A stretch of 64,000 bases of DNA, taken from the NCBI GenBank assembly GCA_014155875.1, contig JACEFZ010028117.1:190001-254000 (forward strand), written 5' to 3'. Source of the stretch: Cepaea nemoralis (Eukaryota; Mollusca; Gastropoda; Stylommatophora; Helicidae). Each line of letters opens with the position of its first letter. Position 1 is the stretch's first letter. The notes under the pieces were generated by a model, which was not told where the DNA came from, ran no database searches, and saw only the letters and a program-made list of their open reading frames with translations. Position numbers and translations under genes: made by a program. Of this stretch, positions 31,665-42,734 are shown piece by piece.

Positions 31665-32235
31665 ATTTGCATACAATTGAGTTGAGCTAAGAACTGACAT
31701 TATTGCACTTGGGACATTCCCATACACGCTTCATCCCCTCATTCAACAGCCAGCGAAGAGTCACACTACTAATTGTTCCCCTGATATTCTTCTTCTGCAT
31801 TCCGAGTCATTAAGGTTCTTTGCTGCAGATACAAGCCGTATCCATTCATCTCTCTGGTTGACCTTCTCTTGCCAGTCGCTGATTCCAAGTGCTTGTAGGT
31901 CTGTATGTATATTATCTCTCCACCATCTTCTTGGTCTACCTCAGGGTCTACGGTCATTTATTTCTTGAGTGTAAGCCATTGCAGTCTATTAGTCTTCATG
32001 ATACCAGTGATTAGCTGGGACTTAAAACAGATCATAAATGTCTTTGTTGCTTCTTCTTTTCCACTCTCCACTTTGTGTATCCCTAATGGGCCCAAAGATG
32101 CGTCTTAAAACTTTGTTCTCAAAGGTTTGTAACAAGGCTTCGTCTCCTTTAGTTGTACTCCAGGTTTCAGAGCCATACAGCACAACTGGTCTAATCAGTG
32201 TTTTGTATATTGTGTCTGGTCCTGGTCTTCCCTCT
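31665..32235 (-). pseudogene. LINE 3' UTR plus ORF2 C-terminal fragment
   Basis: At 31,665-31,785 lies the same 3' end as in the LINE at 51.2 kb. The rest, on the minus strand, reads like a different LINE's C-terminus (RPVVLYGSETWSTTKGDEAL, RRIFGPIRDTQSGEWKRRSN, GRPRRWWRDN), with frameshifts. Confidence 0.75.
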
Positions 32236-32254
32236 CAAAATTTGCATACATCTC

Positions 32255-32465
32255 TATGTGAGCTGTGGTAGCACTGTGGCTAGTATGCTTGCATGCCGAC
32301 CTAGTTGTCATGGGTTAGAATCCATATTTAGATAGATCTTAAAAATTGACCTGGCTCCCGGGTTGACCAAACCTAAAAATGGGTATCAGGAAATGTCATG
32401 GGAAATAAAGGTGGTTGGCATGATATTGACATCTGTCGTTCAAGTGTTGATTGGCCTATAAATAT
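32255..32465 (+). mobile_element. SINE family D copy
   Basis: GAGCTGTGGTAGCACTGTGG head, a GGGTTAGAATCC B-box and a GGGAAATAAAGGTGGTTGGC body. Confidence 0.8.
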
Positions 32466-33730
32466 AGTGTGAACCTCTAAGGTGATCTCGGATGTGGCAA
32501 ATTTCTGTTGTGAAGAACAATATTGTATTGCACATTGTAAATTACTACATGCTTGAACTCTTACAAGAGGAATTTCTCATCAGAAGAACTATTTCTTGGG
32601 TCCCAGGTGAGTTTGCCTTATCAGGTCTGCACTGTATATGGGGCTGTTTATATAAGTGCTCCAATCGCTTCCCATATCAAACCAAGTTTCCCAGTACAGT
32701 GCATGAACTCTATGACACTGAGTGAAAACCAAAATGTGTGTAAACCAGAATCACACATAGTAAGAATTTTCTTTTGTGGGTAGATTATCTGGTTTTGAAA
32801 TGTATTCCGGGCTGAAGTCTATTCAGCCTTCTCTTTTGGATTTTAAACTGGTGTGGAATTTTTAACATACATACACATCCTTTGAATCCACTTCAAGCCC
32901 TTGTCAAAGATGGCTAGACATTCAGTCCACTTAATAAACTGAAGCATCCTTGTAATAACATACAGAGGCCTCAGATGTCAATGTACAGAAAAGCACCAAA
33001 TGTATCTTTGGGGGTGGAGGTGTTGTGTGGGAAGAAGGGCATATAAAACATTTTCTTCTTTTTTTCCTTTGTTACTTGTTTTTTATTTTGAGGGAGTGTA
33101 TCATACGTAGTAATGCACCTCAAAGGTTAGTTGGTTTGACTTCAACATGCACTTGTGTAAGATTTGCTTCTTTTTAGACAGATTCCATCCAAGGTAACCG
33201 ATCTACTTGTGGGTAGGTTTGCTTTCCTAACAGTTTTGTTAGGACAGTGGCCTTATGGCCTACTCTTTGTGATTTCAAACTGCTGTGTAACATGCTCCAT
33301 CTGCACACAGAACCTCCTGTTTGTTTCCCCGTCCTTATCTGAGAAGGCTAGATATCTCACTGCCCAAGAGATTAGGGGGAGGGGTGTGTGATTTCATTTG
33401 ATGCTTGGCTTCTTTCAACACATGTAGATTACTAATTTTTTTTCCAGTGATTTTGTTTGAACAATTTGTTTATCCTCCAAAATCAAACATTGTTGTTAAG
33501 AAAACAATATAATAAAAAATTAATCAAACCACATCAGTGCCTGATATGAATATTGAAACTGATAGTAGATCTGACGTACAATTATGTTAGTCCGATAGAT
33601 CATAGTTTCATTACATAATACATTTGATATTAATTTGACATTAATAGTGATTAAATTAATTGTGAGGATCATTTTTTTAATGGACATAGTTTGTTGTTGA
33701 CTTGTACAGTTTGTTTTTTCTTATAATTTA
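32466..33730. other. Degenerate repeat, no gene recognised
   Basis: Parts of 32.9-33.4 kb resemble 62.6-63.0 kb (ATTCCATCCAAGGTAACC against ATTCCATCAAAGGAAATG, with flanking blocks), so an old dispersed repeat is likely. No coding feature. Confidence 0.45.
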
Positions 33731-33734
33731 AAAG

Positions 33735-33965
33735 GTTAGTTGTATGTCCCTTACAGAAAGTCACAATCAACCCAAACATTTTTGGCAGTTTGTAATTTTC
33801 TAAGAAATTTTATGTTTAGTAGTTTGCCATTGCTTGCGGATGCTCATACAATTTTTAAAATCAATGCAAAACAATCTGCTACCAAATCTTGTGGCTGACT
33901 TTGAACCCGGCATGTCAGGATTGTGAAACCATGTTCACTACATCTAAGCCACAGACACTGACTAT
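33735..33965 (-). mobile_element. SINE family C copy
   Basis: Minus-strand copy: GTATGTCCCTTACAGAAAGT left end, GTAGTTTGCCATTGCTTGCG centre, GAACCCGGCATGTCAGGATT right part. Confidence 0.75.
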
Positions 33966-34750
33966 GGAATATTTGTTTATATTTCAGAAGATTGGCAGGT
34001 GTTTTTTTTTTTTTTTTACTAAAAGCCAAAGTGGGAAAGTTAGATTAAGATAAATACACAAGCTATTTTTATTTTAGACCAAGAGTGGAACAGTTTTCAC
34101 AAACAGTGATAAAAACTCTGCCACAGAGCTAGACAGACAGGAGACTTCTGATCTTCAGAAATAGAAGGTCCTCTTCCTGGAATGTTTCAGCCCTTTACCT
34201 TTCTGACATTCTTTGGGGGCGGTCCCACCGGGTCATGACTCCGGGTGTCTTTCTCCTTCTGTGCTTTGTACCATATTTCGATACGTATCCCACTGGTCCC
34301 ACAAATGCGCAGTTTATGTGCTCCCTTGGGGAGGAGAACATTGTGCACTTGGTGCTTCGTTCCCACACATATACTAGCACCTTTGGCTGTACAAATCCAA
34401 ATTCTTTTTTAAAGATGACATTTTGAATGTTACACAGATACTGACTCAAAAGTTACATAGTTGAGAACTGAGTGATCATACCTGAAATAATTGTGCATAT
34501 CACGATTTTGTTCTGATCAATGTGTGTCGATCAGATTATATGTTCTAGCATTACTGAGGATGCAAAACCCACACTATGGAGTTCTTTCTATTTCAGAAAG
34601 TTGACAGGTATATGTTTTTAAAAACAATGAAAACAAGATTGACAAAGTTGGATTCAGAAAAAAGCATGCAAGCTATTTTTATTTTAGACCAGAGTGAAGC
34701 AGTTGTCTTTATAGAACCAAATCTTTCTCTTTTTTAAAGATGACTAATTT
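33966..34750. repeat. Direct duplication around an unknown 84-codon frame
   Basis: Two diverged copies of a ~150-bp block (ATTTCAGAAGATTGGCAGGT at ~33,980, ATTTCAGAAAGTTGACAGGT at ~34,590, both followed by CAAGCTATTTTTATTTTAGA) flank 34,195-34,449. That segment, on the minus strand, has an 84-codon frame (CAFVGPVGYVSKYGTKHRRR, KTPGVMTRWDRPQ). I do not recognise the protein; it may be retroelement-derived. Confidence 0.5.
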
Positions 34751-34754
34751 GTTG

Positions 34755-34995
34755 AAGCTGGTCTCCCTGGTCTAGGGGTTAGCGACTTTCTCCATAATCC
34801 TGTATACTCTCGTGAGTAACGTGATGACGGCGAGAATCGGTAGCGGTTCTAGCCACGTTGGTAACTTACAGGGTATGTGAGCTGGTCGCTCAGAAAGCAA
34901 TGGCAAACTACTGAGCGTAATCTTGCCAAGAAATCAACAATCAGCTGAAAGATGCTGATATTGACAGTGATGTCCTGTAAAGGATATGCAAACAA
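34755..34995 (+). mobile_element. SINE family C, most complete copy
   Basis: Head GGTCTAGGGGTTAGCGACTT with the B-box-like GGTAGCGGTTCTAGCC, centre CAGAAAGCAATGGCAAACTA, end GATGTCCTGTAAAGGATATG. Confidence 0.85.
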
Positions 34996-35084
34996 TATAT
35001 ATTTGTTGAAAGTTACATATTTGAGAACTGAGTCATCAAACCTGAAATAACTGTACTCATGGTTTTGTACCAGTCACTTCTTTC

Positions 35085-35700
35085 GTTCGCTTGAAATATG
35101 TCTATAACTGCAATGTTGTCTCTTGTATGAATTTAACTGTCTTTTATTAGTTCATTCAGCAGTCCATAGAGTTTATCTTCAACTGTCGTCTCTCTAGGCC
35201 AGCAGGTTTGCCTAGACATGTTGTATTTTGGGCAGTCTTGGAGTATGTGCTCTAATGTCTGCGATGCCAATCCACATGTACACATGACTGATTCACCAAT
35301 CTTGAATTTTGTATACACGTGTATATCTATTGTGTCCTGTTCTAAGGCGCAGAATAATGACTTGTTCTGGTCTGTCCATAACACGGTAGTAGTCTTGAGC
35401 ATGTTTTGGTGGCTTTCTGGCTGATTTGATCGTTCTTTTCTTTTGGTGGTATGTAATGGGCACATCAGACTGTTCTTCTTTTGCTCCCTCCTTAGCCAAT
35501 CGATCAGCTCTGTCATTTCCAGGTACTCCACAGTGGGATGGTATCCACTGTATGGTGACCTTATGCTGAGAACGCCTCGAGTGCTGATTTTGAATCTGTC
35601 AAAGCACCATAGGTTGTGTACCATGGCTGGTATTTAGTAATTTCTCTGATGCTATCTTGATTGCCTCAATTGTTAAAATCAGTGTATGTTGATCGGTGAC
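35085..35700 (-). pseudogene. LINE RNase H C-terminal region
   Basis: Minus-strand frames read AKEGAKEEQSDVP and RLRTGHNRYTRVYKIQDW, then, one frame over, KFKIGESVMCTCGLASQTLE and HILQDCPKYN: a Cys/His motif as in the tail of I- or Jockey-type LINEs. One frameshift near 35,300. A more decayed relative is at 41,770-42,095. Confidence 0.82.
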
Positions 35701-35864
35701 TTGTTCTAGCCTTATCGAGTATGCAGGCTGACATTATTCACTGGAGTAGGACTCACTGTCATGTTGTCAGATAAATACCCTAATATTATTTTTCTCATGT
35801 TTTATGTTGTATCAGTTACCTTTTGAAACAAGTTATGCTGGGTGGGGGGGGGGGGGGGGGCAAC

Positions 35865-36005
35865 CAAGGGAGAAGATGATGGACAGTTTGACATTGTAGC
35901 AATGAAGAACATCAGTATAAGAAAATTATTGACAGTACATGAGACAGATGTGGTCATCAATGCCACACAGTATGGACTGTAAGAAGGAGAATTAGTGACC
36001 TCTCA
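35865..36005 (+). pseudogene. LINE 3' tail remnant
   Basis: Short match to the 38,430-38,690 tail (GAAGAACATCAGTATAAGAA, then ATGGACTGTAAGAAGGAG). A 16-base G run lies just to its left. Confidence 0.6.
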
Positions 36006-36389
36006 TCTTTGTGTGTTGACCAAAGCTGCATTTGTAGCCAGAACGTCAGCCTGTCACTTCTGGCTGTGTTATTATAAAGTTGATCTGTTTCCACTTTCAG
36101 CTGTCTTCATTTATACAATTTATTGATCTGATGAGACCATATCATAGCAAGGTTGTGAAATAAGGTGTGTTGTGATGTTCATGAATATACCATGTAGTCT
36201 GAGTTGTAATGAATGCCTGTAAAGGCTTTTGCTTGTAATCTGGCTTGCAGACTTAAACATTGATGGAAAAGACCTTAGACTTGTGAAAAAAAAAAAAAAC
36301 TTATATTGGAAACAAGCTGCCTTAAAGATTGATAATGAAATAGGTCAGTATCAGCCTATTAAGAAAGGTGTGCGACAAGATGCATAATG
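36006..36389. other. No recognisable feature
   Basis: Complex sequence between LINE remnants. Confidence 0.4.
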
Positions 36390-36740
36390 TCTAAAGACAC
36401 TCTGAAAATCTCACTGAATGCTTTTGGAATTCATCATGACACCTGGGAGACTGCAGCCAAAGACTGAAATTCATGGCGTGCATCATTACGCAAGGGTGCA
36501 GTCACTTGTGAGGCAACCAGGACTGCAAGAGCTGTGAAGAAAAGACAGAACAGAAAAAACCACTGCAGGAAATCCTCCTCCAGAAACGTCAAGCATTCTT
36601 TGTCCACATTGTCAAAGAACATTTCGAGCCAAAATAGGCCTTATCAGCCATCTTAGAACTCACGGCTCCATACTTTCAACCCCACTGGATGAAATGAATG
36701 GTCATCATCATTCTTGATGGACAAACAACAACAACATAAT
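36390..36740 (+). pseudogene. LINE ORF2 C-terminus with C2H2 finger
   Basis: At 36,601 onward the plus strand reads CPHCQRTFRAKIGLISHLRT then H, a C2H2-type finger typical of the end of some LINE ORF2 proteins. Upstream frames are broken. It ends in ACAACAACAACA. Confidence 0.75.
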
Positions 36741-36824
36741 GTCTCCAGATCTGTTTTTTTTTCTATACAGTGAAAATAGTTTTTAGAAATTTAGAAGATA
36801 TGAGAGGATTCACCATTGGGGGGA

Positions 36825-37590
36825 CATAACATCAATAACATTAGATATGCGGATGAAACAGTATTGAGAGAACATTTATCAGATGCGGTTATTGTACACA
36901 GTGAACAACTAGGGTTAGAATCAGTGTAAGAAGACACAGATTATGGTCGTCACTAGGAAGAAAGAAATGCCCCAATGTAATATACAAGTAAATGGGTATA
37001 TTCTTAAACAAGTGAACTGGTACAACTATCTCAGAACAGTAATAACATCTGATGGGAAGTGCCTTGAAGAGATTAGAACAAGAATTGCTATGGCGAAGGC
37101 AGCCTTTTGCAAGATGGAAAACATACTGACCAAAAAAAAAAGATGTCTATTGCAATAAGAAAAAGAGTGTTGAAGTGCTACTTAGAACCTGTACTTGTGA
37201 GACGTGGACAATGAGAAATCAAGCTGAAAAACGTCTAATGGCTGTGGAAATGTGGTTTCTGATAAAAATGCACAGAATATTGACAGAGAAAAAAAACTAA
37301 TGAATAAGTTCTACAAGAAGCAGATGAAAACCGTAAATTGACTACAGAAATTATACGTAGACAGTAAAAATAAATTTGGGGCACGTTATGAGAAGAAATA
37401 AACTAGAGAACTTGGTGACAACTGGCAAGATTGAGGGGAAAAGAAGAAGGAGAAGGCTGAAAAGTAAATATCTCAACCACGTGGCTTGGTTGAGAATAGA
37501 ATACTAAGCCTCCGATTCACGACTCTGGTGATTGTGTGAAACATGACCACCCACGCTTACAGGCATGGAACATGATGATGTCATCTGGAG
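36825..37590 (+). pseudogene. LINE RT palm-to-tail fragment
   Basis: Contains RYADETVL (the YAD catalytic block missing from the 16.4-18.2 kb copy), then YNYLRTVITSDGKCLEEIRT and the shared tail through AACATGATGATGTC. Multiple frame breaks. Confidence 0.82.
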
Positions 37591-37594
37591 GCAC

Positions 37595-38275
37595 TCCTCA
37601 CTGAACGTGCCTGTTGATCCAGTGGTCGTATATTCTGATGCCCTTCGAGGCTGGGATTCTTTCATTGATCTAGGCTTCTAAGTTGACCCGTCCTTAAATG
37701 GGGCCCAGAAAATTGTCTGGGACTGACATGATACTATACTGACCACATTACCCATCTGAGTGCTGATGGGTCTGGGAAGTTAATGTGGCTGGACATGATA
37801 CTGACCACATTACCCATCTGAGTGCTGATGGGTCTGGGAAGTTAATGTGGCTGACATGATACTGACCACATTACCCATCTGAGTGCTGATGGGTCTGGGA
37901 AGTTAATGTGGCTGACATGATACTGACCACATTACCCATCTGAGTGCTGATGGGTCTGGGAAGTTAATGTGAGTGACATTATACTGATCACATTACCCAT
38001 CTGAGTGCTGATGGGTCTGGGAAGTTAATATGGCTGGACATGATACTGACCACATTACCCATCTGAGTGCTGATGGGTCTGGGAAGTTAATATGGCTGGA
38101 CATGATACTGACCACATTACCCATCTGAGTGCTGATGGGTCTGGGAAGTTAATATGGCTGACATGATACTGACCACATTACCCATCTGAGTGCTGATGGG
38201 TCTGGAAAAATAAAAGGGATATCACCATATGCCTCATGGGGTGAAAGGGGACCCTTTATGTTTACTTCTCTTATG
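37595..38275 (+). mobile_element. SINE family D copy with internal 61-bp tandem expansion
   Basis: The left part (37,595-37,740, GTGCCTGTTGATCCAGTGG to ACTGACATGATAC) and right end (ACCATATGCCTCATGGGG, 38,225) match other family D copies. Between them a ~61-bp unit with CCACATTACCCATCTGAGTG and CTGATGGGTCTGGGAAGTTA is repeated eight times. Confidence 0.82.
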
Positions 38276-38429
38276 AAGGTCTTTCTCAGTTCCAGACTGT
38301 TGTTGCAATGTGAGTTTTATTATAAGAGGAATCACATTTTTGTTGCTCCTCACGCGGTGATAAATGTTCATCTGTGAACAAGAGAGGAAATAAAACATGT
38401 CTAATTACATCTTTAAATATAAAAATTCA

Positions 38430-38690
38430 TTATCAGAAGCAGATCGTCTTCAGTCTTTGGGTATGTCATGAGAAGGGGAAAGCTGGAGTATGTTATTACA
38501 ATGGGGAAAGTTGGAAGGGAGGAGAGGCCATGAGAGAAGATGCTAGATAGTTTGACATCATGGCATGGAGGAACATCAGTTTCAAAAATTACTGGATGCA
38601 CACAAGACAGCAAGCTTTGGACAGATATGATCACAAATTCCACATGGCATGGACTATAAGAAGAAGAATAAGTAAATAACTACCAGATTT
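38430..38690 (+). pseudogene. LINE 3' tail remnant
   Basis: Plus-strand reading: GLMTWHGGTSVSK-like, then STWHGL followed by GAAGAAGAATAAG. It is one of four similar tails in the window. Confidence 0.6.
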
Positions 38691-39180
38691 AAAATACAGA
38701 TTTTAGCTGAATTCTTTTATTTATATTTTTCAGCCAGATATTTCTACGACTTCAGTTGTAGTCAATTGTCAACACAAACATTCTTGAAATATATGACACA
38801 TGTGGATGAATTAGTTTATTTTCCATTAGTTTTTTAAATGCTGACAGTATGGTATTGTCAGCAGTTTAAGGTAATTAATGAGTTAACCTACTGTACACAT
38901 GCAGTTTTGTGATACAGCAGTCTTAAAGTGAACAATTTATCTCCAGTATCAAGTGTTGAAACTATTGTGCCAGAGAGACAGCTGTTGTTTACTCAGGGCT
39001 TGGTCACAATTTGAAACCGTCCTATTGTCCCTACAAGCCTGGGATGTGCCTGTGTAATCTTTTTTGTAATATTGTTTTTGTTTTCTGATAGATTTAAAAA
39101 AAAGTTGTTTACATCTTATATGAACTGCAGCTGATATGTGCTTTTCTTGTTATATGCATATGATTAAAAATGTAACAGCA
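38691..39180. other. No recognisable feature
   Basis: AT-rich sequence. Confidence 0.4.
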
Positions 39181-39185
39181 GATAT

Positions 39186-39340
39186 AGGGTGTATTTTTAA
39201 TGGATGTGGGATTTTTTTTTAAATATTGCCGTTCCAAGTTTTGTATTCACCCTGTGTGGAGTTCATGCAACATAAAAGGTAAATACAAAACTTGGAACGG
39301 AAATATTTTCAAAAACCCCAGTCATTAAAAATACACCCTT
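39186..39340. mobile_element. Inverted-repeat MITE (~155 bp)
   Basis: AGGGTGTATTTTTAATGG and GCCGTTCCAAGTTTTGTATT on the left are mirrored by AATACAAAACTTGGAACGG and CATTAAAAATACACCCT on the right. TATA-like sequence flanks both ends, consistent with a TA target. Confidence 0.8.
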
Positions 39341-39344
39341 ATAA

Positions 39345-39750
39345 GTTATGGGTGACTTCAGAGTATCATCTGCTACATACCTTCTTCTTCTTCTAATTCT
39401 TCAGGCACCTGGTCTGGGGCAGACTTAGAAGATCACGACTCTCTAATAATCATTTTGTTATTTTGATGAAGTTGTGTTATGTTTTCGTCGAGCTTTTTGG
39501 TATTTTCATATGAATCTTCCTGTTTTTCTTGCCTAATATTTTCCCATGTAAGGCTAATTTCTTTATTGCACCTCTTCTGTTGCCATATAAATTTCATTTT
39601 ATCTTTACAATTTTATTGAGTGATCTAGCACTACCTGAAGCGCTTAATACCGTAGTATTTTTTGTCTGCCCATGATATTTTCAACATATTTCTAAATAAC
39701 CACACCTGCACAGCTTCCAGTCTCTTCACCATCTCATTACTAATTTGAAT
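39345..39750. other. No recognisable feature
   Basis: AT-rich sequence between a MITE and a Penelope fragment; no repeat family seen. Confidence 0.35.
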
Positions 39751-39772
39751 AATGAAGACAGTAACAAAAGAT

Positions 39773-39818
39773 TGCACGATTTATTGCCTGGCATATTTTG
39801 TTGCATTTGCCAGGCACA
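39773..39818 (-). ncRNA. Decayed small hammerhead motif (copy e)
   Basis: Minus strand: TGTGC, CTGGCAA replacing CTGANGA, AAAA replacing GAAA, then GGCAATAAATC and GTGCA as in copy b. Core positions A6, G8 and G12 are lost, so it should be inactive. Penelope-like flank (TGTCTTCATTATTCAAAT) is present at 39,745-39,760. Confidence 0.68.
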
Positions 39819-39879
39819 TACTGTAGAATTCACACAATATAAACTAACATAAAGTCTTCAAGTTGAAATATACAACACA

Positions 39880-40369
39880 CATATTCATACAGTAATCTGA
39901 ATTGTCTACCAGTTTAATTTAAACTGTCATGTGAGACATGTCAACAGAGGAGGTGCAATAGAGAAATTAGCCTTATGTGGGAAAATACCAGTGGTTCTAT
40001 TTCTGATTTTCATAATGTTAATTTTTGTAAAAGGGTGTGAATATGAAGTTCTTTTCTTTACCTGTGTGTCACAAACTTTGTCAGGTGTCACTGTGCAACC
40101 TATATATGGAAAACAATTGAATTTCACACATGTATTATTTATAGAGCAAATTGGAACTGCTATATATATATTTTAGTTATTTCCTTCAGTTCAGTTTGAT
40201 CATATATTTGCAAACTGCGGCTTTCATACTGTATGCATTGTCAAAAAACCTTTGGCCAATATAATTCACAAGATGTTTGATTTAGAGATTATCAGTGTTA
40301 GATCATACAGTAATGTTTATTAAAGAGTAAACATAAAATGGCATTCCTGATCTGTGTGGCCTAGTTTTT
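39880..40369. other. No recognisable feature
   Basis: AT-rich sequence. An 81-codon frame (39,931-40,176) shows no family resemblance. Confidence 0.4.
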
Positions 40370-40680
40370 TAAACATTAGCTCATAAACAGCATCATATCT
40401 TAGAAACTAAAATAATTTGGCCTTATTAAATGTCAAAGTGGCCCATAGAGAGAACAGTGATGGAAGGCATGGTTCCTGGATGATGAAGCAGAGGTAAATC
40501 AACATTAAGATGAACACAGGACAGTAAAGGCATTATGGACATGAAAATACACGAAGCAGGGAAATTGGCAAAACATCAAGAGCCCTTCTGGTGGGCCGTG
40601 ATCAGAGTGACATTCTGCAAAGGACCCACTACATGATGGAGATGTAGTAGTGTAGCACACAGCGCTATAGAAATCAACTT
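40370..40680 (+). pseudogene. LINE ORF2 C-terminal remnant
   Basis: Same text as 3,290-3,400 (AAACAGCATCATATCTTAGA, GATGGAAGGCATGGTTCCTG), followed by a tail ending GATGGAGATGTAGTAG. Confidence 0.65.
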
Positions 40681-41769
40681 CTGTTAGGATGTTTGCTTAG
40701 TATCAGTGATTGCACAATTGGTATAAAAATTAAAAACATTTGCTTATTGCTGTGTCAATTACTATCTGCAGTGTTACTGTTTATGTGTAATTCGCTATTT
40801 ATTAAAATTATATTTTAATTGCTTTTAAGCGTTTATTTTGTGGTGTCATCTGTTAAGTATGTGTAACTTTCATAGCTATTGTAGTCGTAAAATAGGTACT
40901 TGGTTTTAAACTGAGTTGAGGAAGTAAAAGAACATGACAAAAGGAACATGTCACTTCACCTCATAACATGATTTAGTATGTATATATGAAATCTTGAGCA
41001 GCAATGTAACAAACTAACTGTTAGCAACATTTTGAGGAAGTTCTTATCTCTGTCACCAGGCTCATAAAAACAAATAAGGGATAATAGTTTTCACAGTCCT
41101 GCATTCTTTCTCTCACCCTTGTTGTACACACTGACAGTCAGCTGTGTGTCAATCTCTTTGACATTATCTTCTCACTTGTATCACTGTCTACTTCTAGCGT
41201 CTGCCAAACATTTGGGTCAAGAATTATCCAGTTGCATCTTCTCTTTTATTGTGTTATTTCCATTACTTCTTCTGAGATATTACGTGATGAGGTCCCAGTC
41301 CATTCCATGATGGCCAACCTGATTGATTGATCCTTCAGCAGACACAATTCCATCTTTGTTTTCAGTTGAACACTTCTATTGTGATGTCGGTTCTTGAAAA
41401 GACAACTTATTGAGTCTCTGTAATCAATTGGATGTTGATTTACTTACAGCTTCTTTAGTGATGCATTCAGACTAAGATCAAGAGATGTCAGAAAGCGAAA
41501 TTATTTTTCAGTAGATCTTTAAATATTACTAGGCTTTTCGTTAACTTTTGGGTCAAGAAATGCCTGTATTGATGATTCTCTTTTGGTGTGCTGTTTCCAT
41601 TGTTGTCTTTTGGATACTACATGGACAGGTTTCAATCTCTTCCATTGGGGATTATGGCAGGTGACCATGAAAGAGACTGAAGCATAGTTCCAGGTAGATA
41701 AGATAGATAGCACGACGGAGGACACATACATACAAGCTTAAATATGTTATTTCATCTGTTATTGAAACA
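40681..41769. other. Weak direct duplication, no gene recognised
   Basis: Two segments near 41,210-41,300 and 41,545-41,640 share TTTGGGTCAAGAA and GTGCTGTTTCCATTG-type text, probably old LINE tails on the minus strand. The rest (40,690-41,100) is featureless. Confidence 0.45.
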
Positions 41770-42095
41770 TCAACTTCTTCTTTTGTTCGCTTGAAATTGT
41801 CTATATCTGCAATATTGATTCTTGCGTTAACTTCACTGCCTTCTTTAGTTTACTCAATAGTCTATAAAGCTTATCTCCCATTGTTTTTTCTCTAGACTAG
41901 AAGGCTTGTCTAGGTCTGTATTCAAGGGCATTCTTGGAGCATGTCATCTGCTGTCTGTGCGCAATTCTAAATGACTGATTTATCAATTTAGAGATGTGTA
42001 TATTATGATTTGTTCTTGTCTGTCTTCTAAATGTAATTTTCATGTCCTGGTCTCTTTCTGATTGATTTGATGATTCTTTTCACTTTTCATTTGAA
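41770..42095 (-). pseudogene. Decayed LINE RNase H tail
   Basis: Parallels 35,085-35,450 at DNA level (TTTTGTTCGCTTGAAATTGTC, AATAGTCTATAAAGCTTATC, TTGTTCTTGTCTGTC) with many indels. Confidence 0.65.
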
Positions 42096-42119
42096 AAGAT
42101 CCAGCTCTATGTTGAAAAG

Positions 42120-42300
42120 CTTACAAACACAATTCGTAATCTTGTATAATCCGTTCAAAAGGCAGCTGCAGGTGATTGGCATCAGACCGCCTTGTGTTGG
42201 TTTTCATACACTGGTCTTTCAGACAGTAGTGGCAAATTACTAAATGTAAAACGTGCCAAGAAATGCTGCTGTTGACTGTGACGTCCTGTAAAGGATATGT
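42120..42300 (+). mobile_element. SINE family C fragment
   Basis: CACAATTCGTAATCTTGTAT to GTCCTGTAAAGGATATGTAA; a plus-strand copy without head. Confidence 0.72.
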
Positions 42301-42595
42301 AATTTTCTTTTGAGTCATAAACTAGCAGTCGTTCATAGATAGTCTTTAGAGTGTTTGCCTTGTCCATCATGAATGTTCCAACTACTGCCGCTCATCAAGC
42401 CAACAGATCAGCTTGCTTGATCACACACACCGATTTGACCAGGACAGTTTATCCATATAAGTCCTTGTAAAAGAGAAGTATCTCTATCCAACCATGCAGA
42501 AAATAACTACAGAGAGACAGAGACAGAGAAGAAATATAGACAGACAGACAGACAAATATATAGACAGACAGACATATCCTTTTAGCACGCACATG
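42301..42595. other. No recognisable feature
   Basis: Sequence leading into a CAGA- and GA-rich stretch. Confidence 0.4.
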
Positions 42596-42599
42596 CAAA

Positions 42600-42708
<109 letters not shown>

Positions 42709-42734
42709 GGTAAAGCTAATATTTTTTTATAAAA

